DNA from: Bacteroidota bacterium
GTDB lineage: Bacteria > Bacteroidota > Bacteroidia > Flavobacteriales > Flavobacteriaceae
Length of the DNA stretch: 17,269 nt
Direction of reading: 5' to 3'
NCBI GenBank assembly: GCA_023390775.1
Contig: JAEWCF010000083.1
Span: 1 to 17,269, forward strand
The position numbers were made by a program, and so were the translations under genes. Positions 1-6,848 of the stretch are shown here, piece by piece. Each line of letters begins with the position of its first letter. Positions within the stretch are counted from its first letter, which is position 1. The notes under the pieces were generated by a model. It was given only the letters and a program-made list of their open reading frames with translations, was not told where the DNA came from and did no database searches.

Positions 1-1091
1 CCCAGGAACAGTGGGAGGAAGATTCAAAGAACAACCGCATCCTGGTGACCGAAGACAATGTTGCCGATGTCGTTTCAATGATGTCCGGGATTCCGGTGAA
101 CCGGGTCGCCCAGACCGAGAGCAACAAGCTCGCGAAACTGCCCGAACTGATCGAAAACAAGGTCATCGGCCAGAAGGAAGCGGTACTCAAGATCGCCCGC
201 TCGATCCAGCGCAACCGCGCGGGCTTGAAGGATCCGAACCGCCCTATCGGTTCGTTCATTTTTCTTGGACAGACCGGTGTCGGCAAGACGCAACTCGCGA
301 AAGTGCTCGCAAAGGAACTGTTTGATTCCGAAGATGCTTTGATACGCATCGACATGAGCGAATACATGGAGAAATTCGCGATCTCACGCCTTGTGGGAGC
401 GCCTCCGGGATACGTGGGCTATGAGGAAGGCGGACAACTGACCGAAAAGGTACGGCGCAAACCGTATTGCGTGGTGTTGCTGGACGAGATCGAAAAGGCC
501 CACCCGGATGTCTTTAACATGATGCTCCAGGTGCTGGACGATGGTTTCCTTACCGACAGCCTAGGACGCAAGGTCGATTTCAAGAACACGATCATCATCA
601 TGACCTCAAACGTGGGTGCCCGCCAGCTCAAGGATTTTGGGCAGGGCGTGGGATTCGGTACCGCGGCACGCACCGCATCGGCCGACGAGAATGCCAAGAG
701 CATCATCGAGAACGCGCTCAAAAAGGCTTTTGCGCCTGAGTTCCTTAACAGGATTGACGACGTGATCGTTTTCAACGCGCTCGAGAAGGAGCATATCGAT
801 TTGATCATCGAGATCGAACTCAAAAAACTCTACGCCCGCATTGCCGACCTGGGTTACAAACTGAATCTCTCCGATAAAGCCAAGGCATTCATCGCCGAGA
901 AAGGCTTTGACAAGCAGTTTGGGGCCCGTCCGCTTAAGCGTGCCATCCAGAAATACGTTGAGGATGCCCTTGCCGAAGAAATCATCATCTCCAAAATTGG
1001 CCAGGGCGACGAGATCTTCATGGATCTGGCAGACGAAACGGCCGATGAATTGACCGTGACGGTCCAAAAATCACAGGAACCGACCCCATAA
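1..1091 (+). CDS. clpC: ATP-dependent Clp protease ATP-binding subunit ClpC (3' part, 5' end outside window)
   Basis: Hsp100 AAA+ unfoldase that feeds substrates to the ClpP peptidase in the cytoplasm. The reading frame is open from base 3, so only the last ~362 residues are visible: the end of the middle region and the complete second AAA+ module. Seen directly: Walker A GQTGVGKT (267-290), Walker B VVLLDE (471-488), sensor-1 region IIIMTSN, the arginine-finger region FLNRIDD, and sensor-2 GARPLKR. A VGF tripeptide at 648-656 sits where ClpC and ClpA carry the ClpP-docking loop. ClpB lacks that loop, so ClpC is the better call. A GTG at 45 could be mistaken for a start, but conserved ClpC sequence continues upstream of it. 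The gene ends at a strong hairpin terminator and converges on a small minus-strand gene. Confidence 0.95.
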   Translation, partial: QEQWEEDSKNNRILVTEDNVADVVSMMSGIPVNRVAQTESNKLAKLPELIENKVIGQKEAVLKIARSIQRNRAGLKDPNRPIGSFIFLGQTGVGKTQLAKVLAKELFDSEDALIRIDMSEYMEKFAISRLVGAPPGYVGYEEGGQLTEKVRRKPYCVVLLDEIEKAHPDVFNMMLQVLDDGFLTDSLGRKVDFKNTIIIMTSNVGARQLKDFGQGVGFGTAARTASADENAKSIIENALKKAFAPEFLNRIDDVIVFNALEKEHIDLIIEIELKKLYARIADLGYKLNLSDKAKAFIAEKGFDKQFGARPLKRAIQKYVEDALAEEIIISKIGQGDEIFMDLADETADELTVTVQKSQEPTP

Positions 1092-1092
1092 A

Positions 1093-1123
1093 AAAAAGCC
1101 TCGAAAGAGGCTTTTTCTTTTTT
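1093..1123. terminator. Bidirectional rho-independent terminator between clpC and a small minus-strand gene
   Basis: The stem GCCTC (1098-1102) pairs with GAGGC (1107-1111) around a GAAA tetraloop. It is flanked by A-runs and T-runs, which extend the pairing and provide a U-tract on either strand. It lies 1 nt after the clpC stop and touches the stop codon (1122-1124) of the convergent gene, so it probably ends both transcripts. Confidence 0.85.
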
Positions 1124-1373
1124 AAGGCGTCGGGGTTGTCCCGGTAATGGTTCCCGGCTGGTCATCCGCCGACGAATGGTTTTTGAACATTTCATACTTG
1201 CGGTTGCCGTGTTGCTGATGATGTTTGTCTTCCAGGCCTTCACTGATGATGTCGTCCCCTGAAACCGGCTCAGGATCCCGACCCGACGCGGCGTGCTGGC
1301 CACGGATCTCATTTTCGAATTGGCGGTCATGGCCTTCGTGGCCCGTCATTCCGCTGCTGTTTTTATTTTCCAT
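1122..1373 (-). CDS. Small hydrophilic protein A, unrecognised family with tail motif RKYxMFxNHSSAxDxPxTIT
   Basis: This 83-residue protein is rich in Glu, Asp, His, Asn and Gly. It has no cysteine, no signal peptide and no membrane segment, and it looks largely disordered. I do not recognise the family. Its C-terminal third (RKYEMFKNHSSADDQPGTIT, then GTTPTP) matches the tail of the small protein at 2983-3189 at 15 of 20 positions. Most shared residues that differ in DNA differ only at the third codon base, which argues for real coding. Both proteins also begin with similar acidic or polar residues (MENKN versus METES) and have a His-rich stretch before the tail. The start is ATG, with AAGGA about 10 nt upstream. 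The gene runs divergently from alkB and converges on clpC, sharing its terminator. Function is unknown. A stress-related or intrinsically disordered protein is only a guess. Confidence 0.7.
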   Translation of the reverse strand: MENKNSSGMTGHEGHDRQFENEIRGQHAASGRDPEPVSGDDIISEGLEDKHHQQHGNRKYEMFKNHSSADDQPGTITGTTPTP

Positions 1374-1441
1374 GGTTACGTGTTTTCCTTAAAATTAGCA
1401 ACTTTGAGCCATTTGCCCACGTTAATTGGCTTCCCCTTCAC

Positions 1442-2023
1442 ATGAAAAACTTACTTCCTTATGACGGCTTTGCCTGGTATCAAAGCCAGGCGATTACCCA
1501 CGCTTCGGCTTATCTTGACCGGCTGTTGGATGAAATACCCTGGCAACAGGAGAGGATACGGATGTTTGGACGCGAAATCGCGATGAGGCGCATGGTGAGT
1601 TGGCATGCCGATGAGGGCTTATCCTATACCTATTCAGGAAAGGTCAAGGAGGGGCTAGCCTGGACTCCCACCCTTTTGGACTTGCGTCGGCAAGCGGAGA
1701 TGCTGACGGGGGCAACGTTCAATTCCTGCCTGCTCAATTTATATCATGACGGGCGGGACGCGATGGGTTGGCATTCGGATGACGAGCGGGCGCTGGGACC
1801 CGATCCCGTCATCGCTTCGCTGAGCCTGGGCGAGCCGCGAAAGTTCGGATTCAGGCACAAACAATCGGGAGAAAGAGTTGACCTGCTGTTGGAGCACGGC
1901 TCCCTTTTGCTTATGGGCACCGGCGTACAGCAAAACTGGAAGCATGCCCTTCTGCCATCGGCGAAAGCCACGAACCCGCGGGTCAGCCTGACCTTCAGGA
2001 GGATTTTTCCCGAATTATCATAG
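1442..2023 (+). CDS. alkB: AlkB-like 2-oxoglutarate/Fe(II) dioxygenase (alkylated nucleic acid repair)
   Basis: Oxidatively demethylates alkylated bases in DNA or RNA, using Fe(II) and 2-oxoglutarate, in the cytoplasm. The 193-residue product has the full active site. H111 and D113 lie in WHSDDE and H168 in NWKHAL, forming the iron triad. R180 and R186, six residues apart as in E. coli AlkB, would bind 2-oxoglutarate and help catalysis. The NLYHDGRDAMGWHSDDE block and the length resemble the ALKBH2/3-like bacterial group more than classical E. coli AlkB, which is slightly longer. The ATG at 1442 is the natural start. The gene runs divergently from small protein A (68 bp between starts), and the asparaginase gene follows 48 bp downstream on the same strand, so the two may be cotranscribed. 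There is no adjacent ada gene to suggest a classical adaptive-response operon. Confidence 0.9.
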   Translation: MKNLLPYDGFAWYQSQAITHASAYLDRLLDEIPWQQERIRMFGREIAMRRMVSWHADEGLSYTYSGKVKEGLAWTPTLLDLRRQAEMLTGATFNSCLLNLYHDGRDAMGWHSDDERALGPDPVIASLSLGEPRKFGFRHKQSGERVDLLLEHGSLLLMGTGVQQNWKHALLPSAKATNPRVSLTFRRIFPELS

Positions 2024-2071
2024 CCTTAACGATTTCCCTCGCCGGCCTTACCTAACTTTAAGAAAAAACGT

Positions 2072-2986
2072 ATGCAGAATTATTCGCTCGTTCTCCACGG
2101 GGGCGCCGGTAAGGATTCGGAATTCATCCGAACCCACCGCGCCGGTATTGAATCCGGACTCAGAAAAGCCATGGATGTCGGCATCAAGGTCCTTCGGGAT
2201 GGCGGCACTGCCCTGACTGCCGTGGAAATGGCCATACGCGAACTGGAGGACAATGCGCTGTTCAATTCGGGGCGCGGATCTGCACTCAACAATAAAGGCG
2301 AAATCCAGATGGACGCCTCAATCATGTGTGGCCGAAGGCGGTCCTCCGGCGCCGTCTCGATGGTCAAAAACGTGCGCAATCCCATTTCGCTGGCGCGGTA
2401 CATCATGGAAAATACTTCGCACGTATTCCTGTCCTCCGAAGGCGCGCTGGAATTCGCCAAACACGAAAAGGTCGAACTTGAACCCGAATCGTACTTTGTC
2501 ACCGACCACCAGGTGGAGGCTTTCATCAAGGCACGCGACCACGAGAAGCTGCAGGACGTGCTACGCAAACGAATCCACGGAACCGTCGGCGGAGCCGCGC
2601 GTGATTCCAACGGCAACCTGGCCGCGGGAACATCCACCGGAGGTACCGAGAACAGCCTGAGCGGGCGCATCGGCGACAGCAGTGTCATCGGCGCGGGTTG
2701 CTATGCCCAAAACGGGGTCTGCGCGATTTCGGGAACCGGGGACGGCGAAATCCTGATCAACCGCACCATCGCGTCATCGGTCGCTACGGCAGTGGATTAT
2801 CTGCAAATGGATATACAAAAGGCCTGCGACTGGGTCATCAGGGAGCGAAATGCCGATATCAAAGGCGATATTGGCGTGATTGCGGTAGGGAACGAAGGTG
2901 CGATCGGAATGTCATTCAACTGCGAGCGGATGCACCGGGCATGGCTCGACGAATCGGGTGAGGTAAGGATTGCGATCTACAATTAG
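2072..2986 (+). CDS. Isoaspartyl peptidase / plant-type L-asparaginase (Ntn hydrolase)
   Basis: Member of the asparaginase_2 (type III) family. It hydrolyses beta-aspartyl (isoaspartyl) dipeptides and L-asparagine after self-cleavage into alpha and beta chains. The 304-residue precursor has the family N-terminus LHGGAG and the autocleavage site HG/TVGG, so Thr171 would become the N-terminal nucleophile. R199, D202 and T222 (in GTGDGE) keep the same spacing from Thr171 as the substrate-binding R207, D210 and T230 have from T179 in E. coli EcAIII (IaaA). There is no signal peptide, so a cytoplasmic location is likely, unlike periplasmic type II asparaginases. Its TAG stop (2984-2986) overlaps the stop of the convergent small protein B, and I see no hairpin terminator between them. 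Confidence 0.92.
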   Translation: MQNYSLVLHGGAGKDSEFIRTHRAGIESGLRKAMDVGIKVLRDGGTALTAVEMAIRELEDNALFNSGRGSALNNKGEIQMDASIMCGRRRSSGAVSMVKNVRNPISLARYIMENTSHVFLSSEGALEFAKHEKVELEPESYFVTDHQVEAFIKARDHEKLQDVLRKRIHGTVGGAARDSNGNLAAGTSTGGTENSLSGRIGDSSVIGAGCYAQNGVCAISGTGDGEILINRTIASSVATAVDYLQMDIQKACDWVIRERNADIKGDIGVIAVGNEGAIGMSFNCERMHRAWLDESGEVRIAIYN

Positions 2987-3189
2987 ATGCTCGTAATGGT
3001 ACGGGGCATGTCCCCGGCCGACGAATGATTGGAGAACATCCTGTATTTGCGGCTCACCGAATGATCTTCATGTTTCCTGCGCAAGTGGTGTTCCTCTTGA
3101 TCGTGGTTGGCGCCTTCCCCGTTCAGGGGCTGCGCTTCATCGTGAATTTCCGGATTGGGAACCACGGTGTGTTCTGATTCTGTTTCCAT
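2983..3189 (-). CDS. Small hydrophilic protein B, paralogue of small protein A
   Basis: This 68-residue, acidic, His-rich, cysteine-free protein has no signal peptide or membrane segment, and I do not recognise the family. Its tail (SRKYRMFSNHSSAGDMPRTI followed by TSI) matches small protein A (1122-1373). The aligned codons AAA/AAG, TAC/TAT, AAT/AAC, GCC/GCG, CCC/CCG and ACG/ACC all differ synonymously. ATG at 3187-3189 is preferred over an in-frame TTG six bases upstream (3193-3195), because the resulting METES start resembles the MENKN start of protein A. The gene lies 57 bp downstream of hutH on the same strand, behind a 10-bp inverted repeat, and its stop overlaps that of the convergent asparaginase gene. 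It may be cotranscribed with hutH or have its own promoter. Function is unknown. Confidence 0.68.
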   Translation of the reverse strand: METESEHTVVPNPEIHDEAQPLNGEGANHDQEEHHLRRKHEDHSVSRKYRMFSNHSSAGDMPRTITSI

Positions 3190-3199
3190 GGCCAACGAT

Positions 3200-3229
3200 T
3201 TTTGATTAACTGAGTAAAATTAATCAAAA
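3200..3229. repeat. Perfect 10-bp inverted repeat between hutH and small protein B
   Basis: TTTTGATTAA (3200-3209) and TTAATCAAAA (3220-3229) are exact reverse complements around a 10-nt spacer. The element sits in the 57-bp gap upstream of small protein B and downstream of hutH. It is too AT-rich and lacks a U-tract in the right place to be a good terminator. It could be an operator or an mRNA hairpin. Confidence 0.6.
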
Positions 3230-3246
3230 TAAAAAGGCGGCGCATG

Positions 3247-4755
3247 TTAATTCAGCAAATCCTGCTCGATCTCAAAACTTCTTAAAAACCTGACGGTATT
3301 TTCGATATCGTAATGCAGGATGCGGTCCTGCGACACATAAGGAACCTCGGTGCGATAGGACTTCAGGAAAGATTCGATAAACTCCCCGCAGCGCAGGGGC
3401 CGGCGAAACTCGATTGCCTGTGAGGCATTGAACAGTTCGATGGCGAGGATGCGCTCGAGGTTATTGACCACCTGGAGCGCCTTGACCGCGGCATTTGCGC
3501 CCATCGAAACATGGTCCTCCTGGCCGTTGCTCGATACGATTGAATCCACACTTGCCGGGGTACAAAGTTGCTTGTTCTGGCTGACGATGCTGGCCGCCGT
3601 ATACTGTGGGATCATGAAACCCGAATTCAGTCCAGGATTCTCCACCAAAAACGCAGGAAGCCCCCGCAATCCCGAAATCAGCTGGTAGGTCCTCCGTTCC
3701 GAAATGCTTCCGAGTTCGGCAAGCGCCACGGCAAGAAAGTCGAGTGAGAGCGCGAGCGGCTGTCCGTGGAAATTCCCGCCCGACAAGACCTTATCGCTTT
3801 CCATGAAGATATTGGGATTGTCGGTCACCGAATTGACCTCGGTTTTGAAAACCCGCTTGACGTAATCGATGGCATCCTTTGAGGCGCCGTGCACCTGTGG
3901 AATGCACCGGAACGAATACGGGTCCTGCACATGTTTCTTGGGCTGCGCGATGATTTCGCTTCCCTCGAGGAACTCCAACACGCGTGCCGCCGTCACCACC
4001 TGTCCCTTGTGCGGCCTGATGTAATGGATCAGTTCATCGAAAGGTTCGGGCCGCCCGTCAAAGGCCTCGAGGGAAATCGTGGCAACCAGGTCGGAAAGGT
4101 AGGAAAGCTTGCACGCCTTCAGCAATACAAAAACCCCGTAGGCGCTCATGAATTGGGTTCCATTGAGAAGGGCCAGGCCCTCCTTGGATTCGAGTTTTAG
4201 CGGTTCCCACCCAAAATGCGGCAAAACTTCCGAAGCGTGCCTGCGCTGTCCGTTGAAATAAACCTCGCCCTCCCCCAGCAGCGGCAGTGAGAGATGGGCC
4301 AGCGGCGCAAGGTCACCGGAGGCACCCAGCGATCCCTGCGTGTAGACGACGGGCAAAATTCCGTGGTTATAAAAATCGACCAGTCTCTCGACCGTTTTTA
4401 ACTGGACTCCTGAATACCCGTAACTTAACGATTGTATCTTCAAGAGAAGCATCAGCTTGACAACAGCCCGTGGAACCTCTTCACCGATCCCGCAAGCGTG
4501 CGATTTCACAAGGTTTTCCTGCAGGATCGCAAGGTCCGAATGATTGATCCTGATGTTGTAGAGCGAACCGAATCCGGTATTGATGCCGTAAATCGCATCG
4601 TCCTGCGACTCCATCTTCGCATCGAGGTATTCGCGGCATTTCTGGATGTTGATCTTTGCCTCTTCGGAGAGGGCCAGTGACTTGTGCCGCGAGGTGATTT
4701 CGTGAATCGTTTCAAGGGTCAGCACATCGCTGCTGATATAATGGAAATTGTCCAT
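3247..4755 (-). CDS. hutH: Histidine ammonia-lyase
   Basis: Removes ammonia from L-histidine to give trans-urocanate, the first step of histidine degradation, in the cytoplasm. The 502-residue length is normal for the family. The MIO cofactor-forming triad Ala145-Ser146-Gly147 lies in GSLGASGDLAPLAH. The tyrosine of YGINTGFGSL (Y56), the substrate-side Ser-His pair in VKSHACG (H86), and the glutamate of NGQEDHVSMG (E413) fit histidine ammonia-lyases. Phenylalanine ammonia-lyases differ at this glutamate, but a tyrosine ammonia-lyase is not fully excluded. ATG at 4753-4755 is chosen, because an in-frame TTG 42 nt upstream adds residues not expected for the family. No hutU, hutI or hutG is present, so the rest of the pathway must lie elsewhere. 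nnrD lies 66 bp upstream on the same strand, and two palindromes occupy that gap. Confidence 0.93.
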   Translation of the reverse strand: MDNFHYISSDVLTLETIHEITSRHKSLALSEEAKINIQKCREYLDAKMESQDDAIYGINTGFGSLYNIRINHSDLAILQENLVKSHACGIGEEVPRAVVKLMLLLKIQSLSYGYSGVQLKTVERLVDFYNHGILPVVYTQGSLGASGDLAPLAHLSLPLLGEGEVYFNGQRRHASEVLPHFGWEPLKLESKEGLALLNGTQFMSAYGVFVLLKACKLSYLSDLVATISLEAFDGRPEPFDELIHYIRPHKGQVVTAARVLEFLEGSEIIAQPKKHVQDPYSFRCIPQVHGASKDAIDYVKRVFKTEVNSVTDNPNIFMESDKVLSGGNFHGQPLALSLDFLAVALAELGSISERRTYQLISGLRGLPAFLVENPGLNSGFMIPQYTAASIVSQNKQLCTPASVDSIVSSNGQEDHVSMGANAAVKALQVVNNLERILAIELFNASQAIEFRRPLRCGEFIESFLKSYRTEVPYVSQDRILHYDIENTVRFLRSFEIEQDLLN

Positions 4756-4763
4756 GGCAGGTA

Positions 4764-4788
4764 TTTGGTGTGCCAAATTTGCGCAAAT
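4764..4788. promoter_or_regulatory. Adjacent palindromes upstream of hutH (possible operator)
   Basis: TTTGG-TGTG-CCAAA (4764-4777) overlaps by one base the perfect 12-bp palindrome ATTTGCGCAAAT (4777-4788). Both lie 9-33 bp upstream of the hutH ATG, in the 66-bp gap after nnrD. The symmetry suggests a binding site for a dimeric regulator. That role is inferred and no regulator gene is nearby. Confidence 0.4.
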
Positions 4789-4821
4789 AAGCGGCAACTA
4801 ACAAGCATTTTTTGGAATTGT

Positions 4822-5649
4822 TTAACCGATAATCCTGAAGGCGCTTCCCAAATGGCCGACAATGTCGCGCGCAATAAAAGACCGTATTCCCGTTTGCCGG
4901 ATGCCGATGTCCGCCGACAGCCCGTGCAGGAAAGTTCCCAGTAACGCCGCTTCCATCGGTGAATGGCCCTGGGCCAGCAATCCGGTGATGATTCCCGTGA
5001 GCACATCGCCGCTGCCGCCGGTGGCAAGCCCCTGATTTCCGGTCGTGTTTACAAAACAACCCTCCGGAGCGGCAACATGGGTGGGCGCGCCCTTCAGTAC
5101 GATTATAATTTGATATTTGTTCGCCAAAGCAACGGCGGCTTCGGGCGACGGTTCCGATCCAAAAAGCCTCCTGAATTCGCCCGGATGCGGTGTTAAAATG
5201 GTGTTCCTTGGCAGTTTCGCTAAATATTCGGTATTGTGGGAGATAATGTTAAGCGCGTCGGCATCAAGGACCATTGATGAACACTGTTTTTCCATGAAGG
5301 CGAGTAGGGCATGAACAGTCTGGCTATCGGTTCCCAATCCCGGCCCCACGCCTATCGCATCGGCTGAGATCGCGTGCGAAAAGTCGGCGATGGCGTCCCT
5401 GCCTGATGTGAGGGCCATCGCTTCCGGCACCGCAGTTTGAAACGCCGTGTAGCCGCATTCGGGGATAAGCCCCGTGACCAATCCGCATCCTGATCGCAAC
5501 GCGCCCATAACAGAAAGCATGACGGCTCCCATTTTACCGTGGCTTCCGCCGATAAGCAGCGCGTGTCCCTGGGTTCCCTTGTGCGCATCGGGCAGAACCG
5601 GCCGTAGGCATCGACGGGCCAAAAAAATGTCGAAAGGCTTGATTTCCAT
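4822..5649 (-). CDS. nnrD: ADP/ATP-dependent NAD(P)H-hydrate dehydratase (stand-alone NnrD)
   Basis: Metabolite-repair enzyme that dehydrates S-NADHX and S-NADPHX back to NADH and NADPH using a nucleotide phosphate. The 275-residue product has the YjeF C-terminal (ribokinase-like) domain throughout: GHALLIGGSHGKMGA near the N-terminus, VLDADAL (127-133), TPHPGEF (153-159), and the nucleotide-binding and catalytic signature NQGLATGGSGDVLTG (205-219) with the catalytic-type Asp215. There is no NnrE epimerase domain, which is often fused N-terminally, so an epimerase is expected elsewhere. ATG at 5647-5649 (MEIKPFD) is preferred, because the frame extends 96 nt further upstream but that stretch is unlike the family. 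The gene diverges from gcvT with a 107-bp gap and runs towards hutH. Confidence 0.92.
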   Translation of the reverse strand: MEIKPFDIFLARRCLRPVLPDAHKGTQGHALLIGGSHGKMGAVMLSVMGALRSGCGLVTGLIPECGYTAFQTAVPEAMALTSGRDAIADFSHAISADAIGVGPGLGTDSQTVHALLAFMEKQCSSMVLDADALNIISHNTEYLAKLPRNTILTPHPGEFRRLFGSEPSPEAAVALANKYQIIIVLKGAPTHVAAPEGCFVNTTGNQGLATGGSGDVLTGIITGLLAQGHSPMEAALLGTFLHGLSADIGIRQTGIRSFIARDIVGHLGSAFRIIG

Positions 5650-5707
5650 CGATATAAAATTAGGTAAATTCTCCTCCCGAAATTTGCCTCCCCGCGCCAT
5701 TTTTGCG

Positions 5708-5738
5708 TTTGCGGGGCGGTGAAAAAATGGTAAATTAG
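5708..5738 (+). promoter_or_regulatory. Probable Bacteroidota-type promoter of gcvT
   Basis: TTTG (5708-5711) and TAAATTAG (5731-5738) resemble the -33 TTTG / -7 TAnnTTTG promoter with a 19-nt spacer; one base of the -7 element deviates. The -7 element ends 18 nt before the gcvT ATG. A GC-rich inverted repeat, CCCCGC (5690-5695) and GCGGGG (5711-5716), overlaps the upstream side. Confidence 0.4.
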
Positions 5739-5756
5739 CACGCAAATTTGAGCCAG

Positions 5757-6845
5757 ATGACCAAGAATACTGCCCTTACGCACGTCCATGAAAAACTGGG
5801 CGCCAAAATGATGCCTTTCGCAGGCTACAACATGCCCATCCAGTACGAGGGCGTCAATGCCGAGCATGAGGCTGTCCGCAACGGCGTGGGTGTTTTTGAC
5901 GTGTCGCACATGGGCGAATTTATGCTGAAAGGCCCTCGGGCGCTTGACCTGATCCAGAAGATCACAACCAACGACGCGTCCTTGCTGGTTCCCGGAAAGG
6001 CGCAATACTCGTGTTTTCCCAATCGCGAAGGCGGGATCGTGGACGATTTGATCATCTACATGATGGCCGAAAACCATTACATGCTCGTGGTCAATGCATC
6101 AAATATCATCAAGGACTGGGAATGGATCCTGGCGCACAACGATCTCGGTGTTGAGATGGAGAACGTTTCCGACCAGTATTCGCTGCTTGCGATCCAGGGC
6201 CCGAAGGCTGCCGAAGCGATGCAGTCATTGACTCCCGTCGATCTATCGGGAATAAAATATTACCATTTCGAAGTGGGCGAATTTGCAGGTTTTGAGGATG
6301 TGATCATTTCGGCGACGGGATATACCGGGTCGGGAGGATTTGAGATCTACTGCAAAAATGAACAGGTCGGGAAAATCTGGGAGAAAGTTTTTGAAGCGGG
6401 AAAATCCTTCGGCATCAAACCGATCGGGCTTGCCGCCCGCGATACCCTTCGACTTGAAATGGGTTTCTGCCTCTACGGCAACGACATCAATGATACCACA
6501 TCGCCCATCGAGGCCGGGCTTGGCTGGATTACCAAATTCACCAAGGATTTTGTCAATGCGCCGCGCATCAAGGAACAAAAAGAGGAAGGCGTTTCCAGGA
6601 AGCTCGTCGGGTTTGAACTCACCGAACGCGGTGTTCCTCGCCACGATTATGAGATCGTGGACGCATCGGGCGATGTCATCGGCATCGTCACTTCCGGGAC
6701 CATGGCGCCGTCCCTTGGCAAGGGCATCGGCCTGGGTTATGTCAGGACCGAGTATTCACAACCCGGCAGCGAAATATTTATCCGAATCCGCAAAAACGAC
6801 ATTCCGGCACAGGTTGTCAAACTGCCTTTTTACAAAAAACAATAA
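5757..6845 (+). CDS. gcvT: Aminomethyltransferase, glycine cleavage system T protein
   Basis: Transfers the methylene group from the aminomethyl-lipoyl H protein to tetrahydrofolate and releases ammonia, in the cytoplasm. The 362-residue product is normal length. Visible hallmarks are the N-terminal KMMPFAGYNMPIQYEG, the GGIVDDLI motif (92-99) with the conserved aspartate, GYTGSGGFEIY, and ARDTLRLEMGFCLYGND followed by SPIEAGLGW. The C-terminal barrel has TSGTMAPSLGKGIGLGYV. ATG at 5757 is chosen over a TTG nine bases upstream, because flavobacterial GcvT proteins begin close to TKNTALTHVHEKLGAKM. No gcvH or gcvP is in the window. yebC starts 3 nt after the stop, so the two are almost certainly cotranscribed. 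Confidence 0.96.
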   Translation: MTKNTALTHVHEKLGAKMMPFAGYNMPIQYEGVNAEHEAVRNGVGVFDVSHMGEFMLKGPRALDLIQKITTNDASLLVPGKAQYSCFPNREGGIVDDLIIYMMAENHYMLVVNASNIIKDWEWILAHNDLGVEMENVSDQYSLLAIQGPKAAEAMQSLTPVDLSGIKYYHFEVGEFAGFEDVIISATGYTGSGGFEIYCKNEQVGKIWEKVFEAGKSFGIKPIGLAARDTLRLEMGFCLYGNDINDTTSPIEAGLGWITKFTKDFVNAPRIKEQKEEGVSRKLVGFELTERGVPRHDYEIVDASGDVIGIVTSGTMAPSLGKGIGLGYVRTEYSQPGSEIFIRIRKNDIPAQVVKLPFYKKQ

Positions 6846-6848
6846 TCG

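Noticed and set aside
606..1067. Minus-strand open frame within clpC
   Set aside because: It lies opposite highly conserved AAA+ coding sequence and has no start context or recognisable product.
4756..4797. Extended N-terminus of hutH from a TTG at 4795-4797
   Set aside because: The added residues are not expected in the family, and the segment contains the two palindromes, which fit a non-coding upstream region better.
5650..5745. Extended N-terminus of nnrD running towards gcvT
   Set aside because: The extra residues do not resemble NnrD, the segment includes promoter-like sequence for gcvT, and ATG at 5647-5649 gives the expected start.
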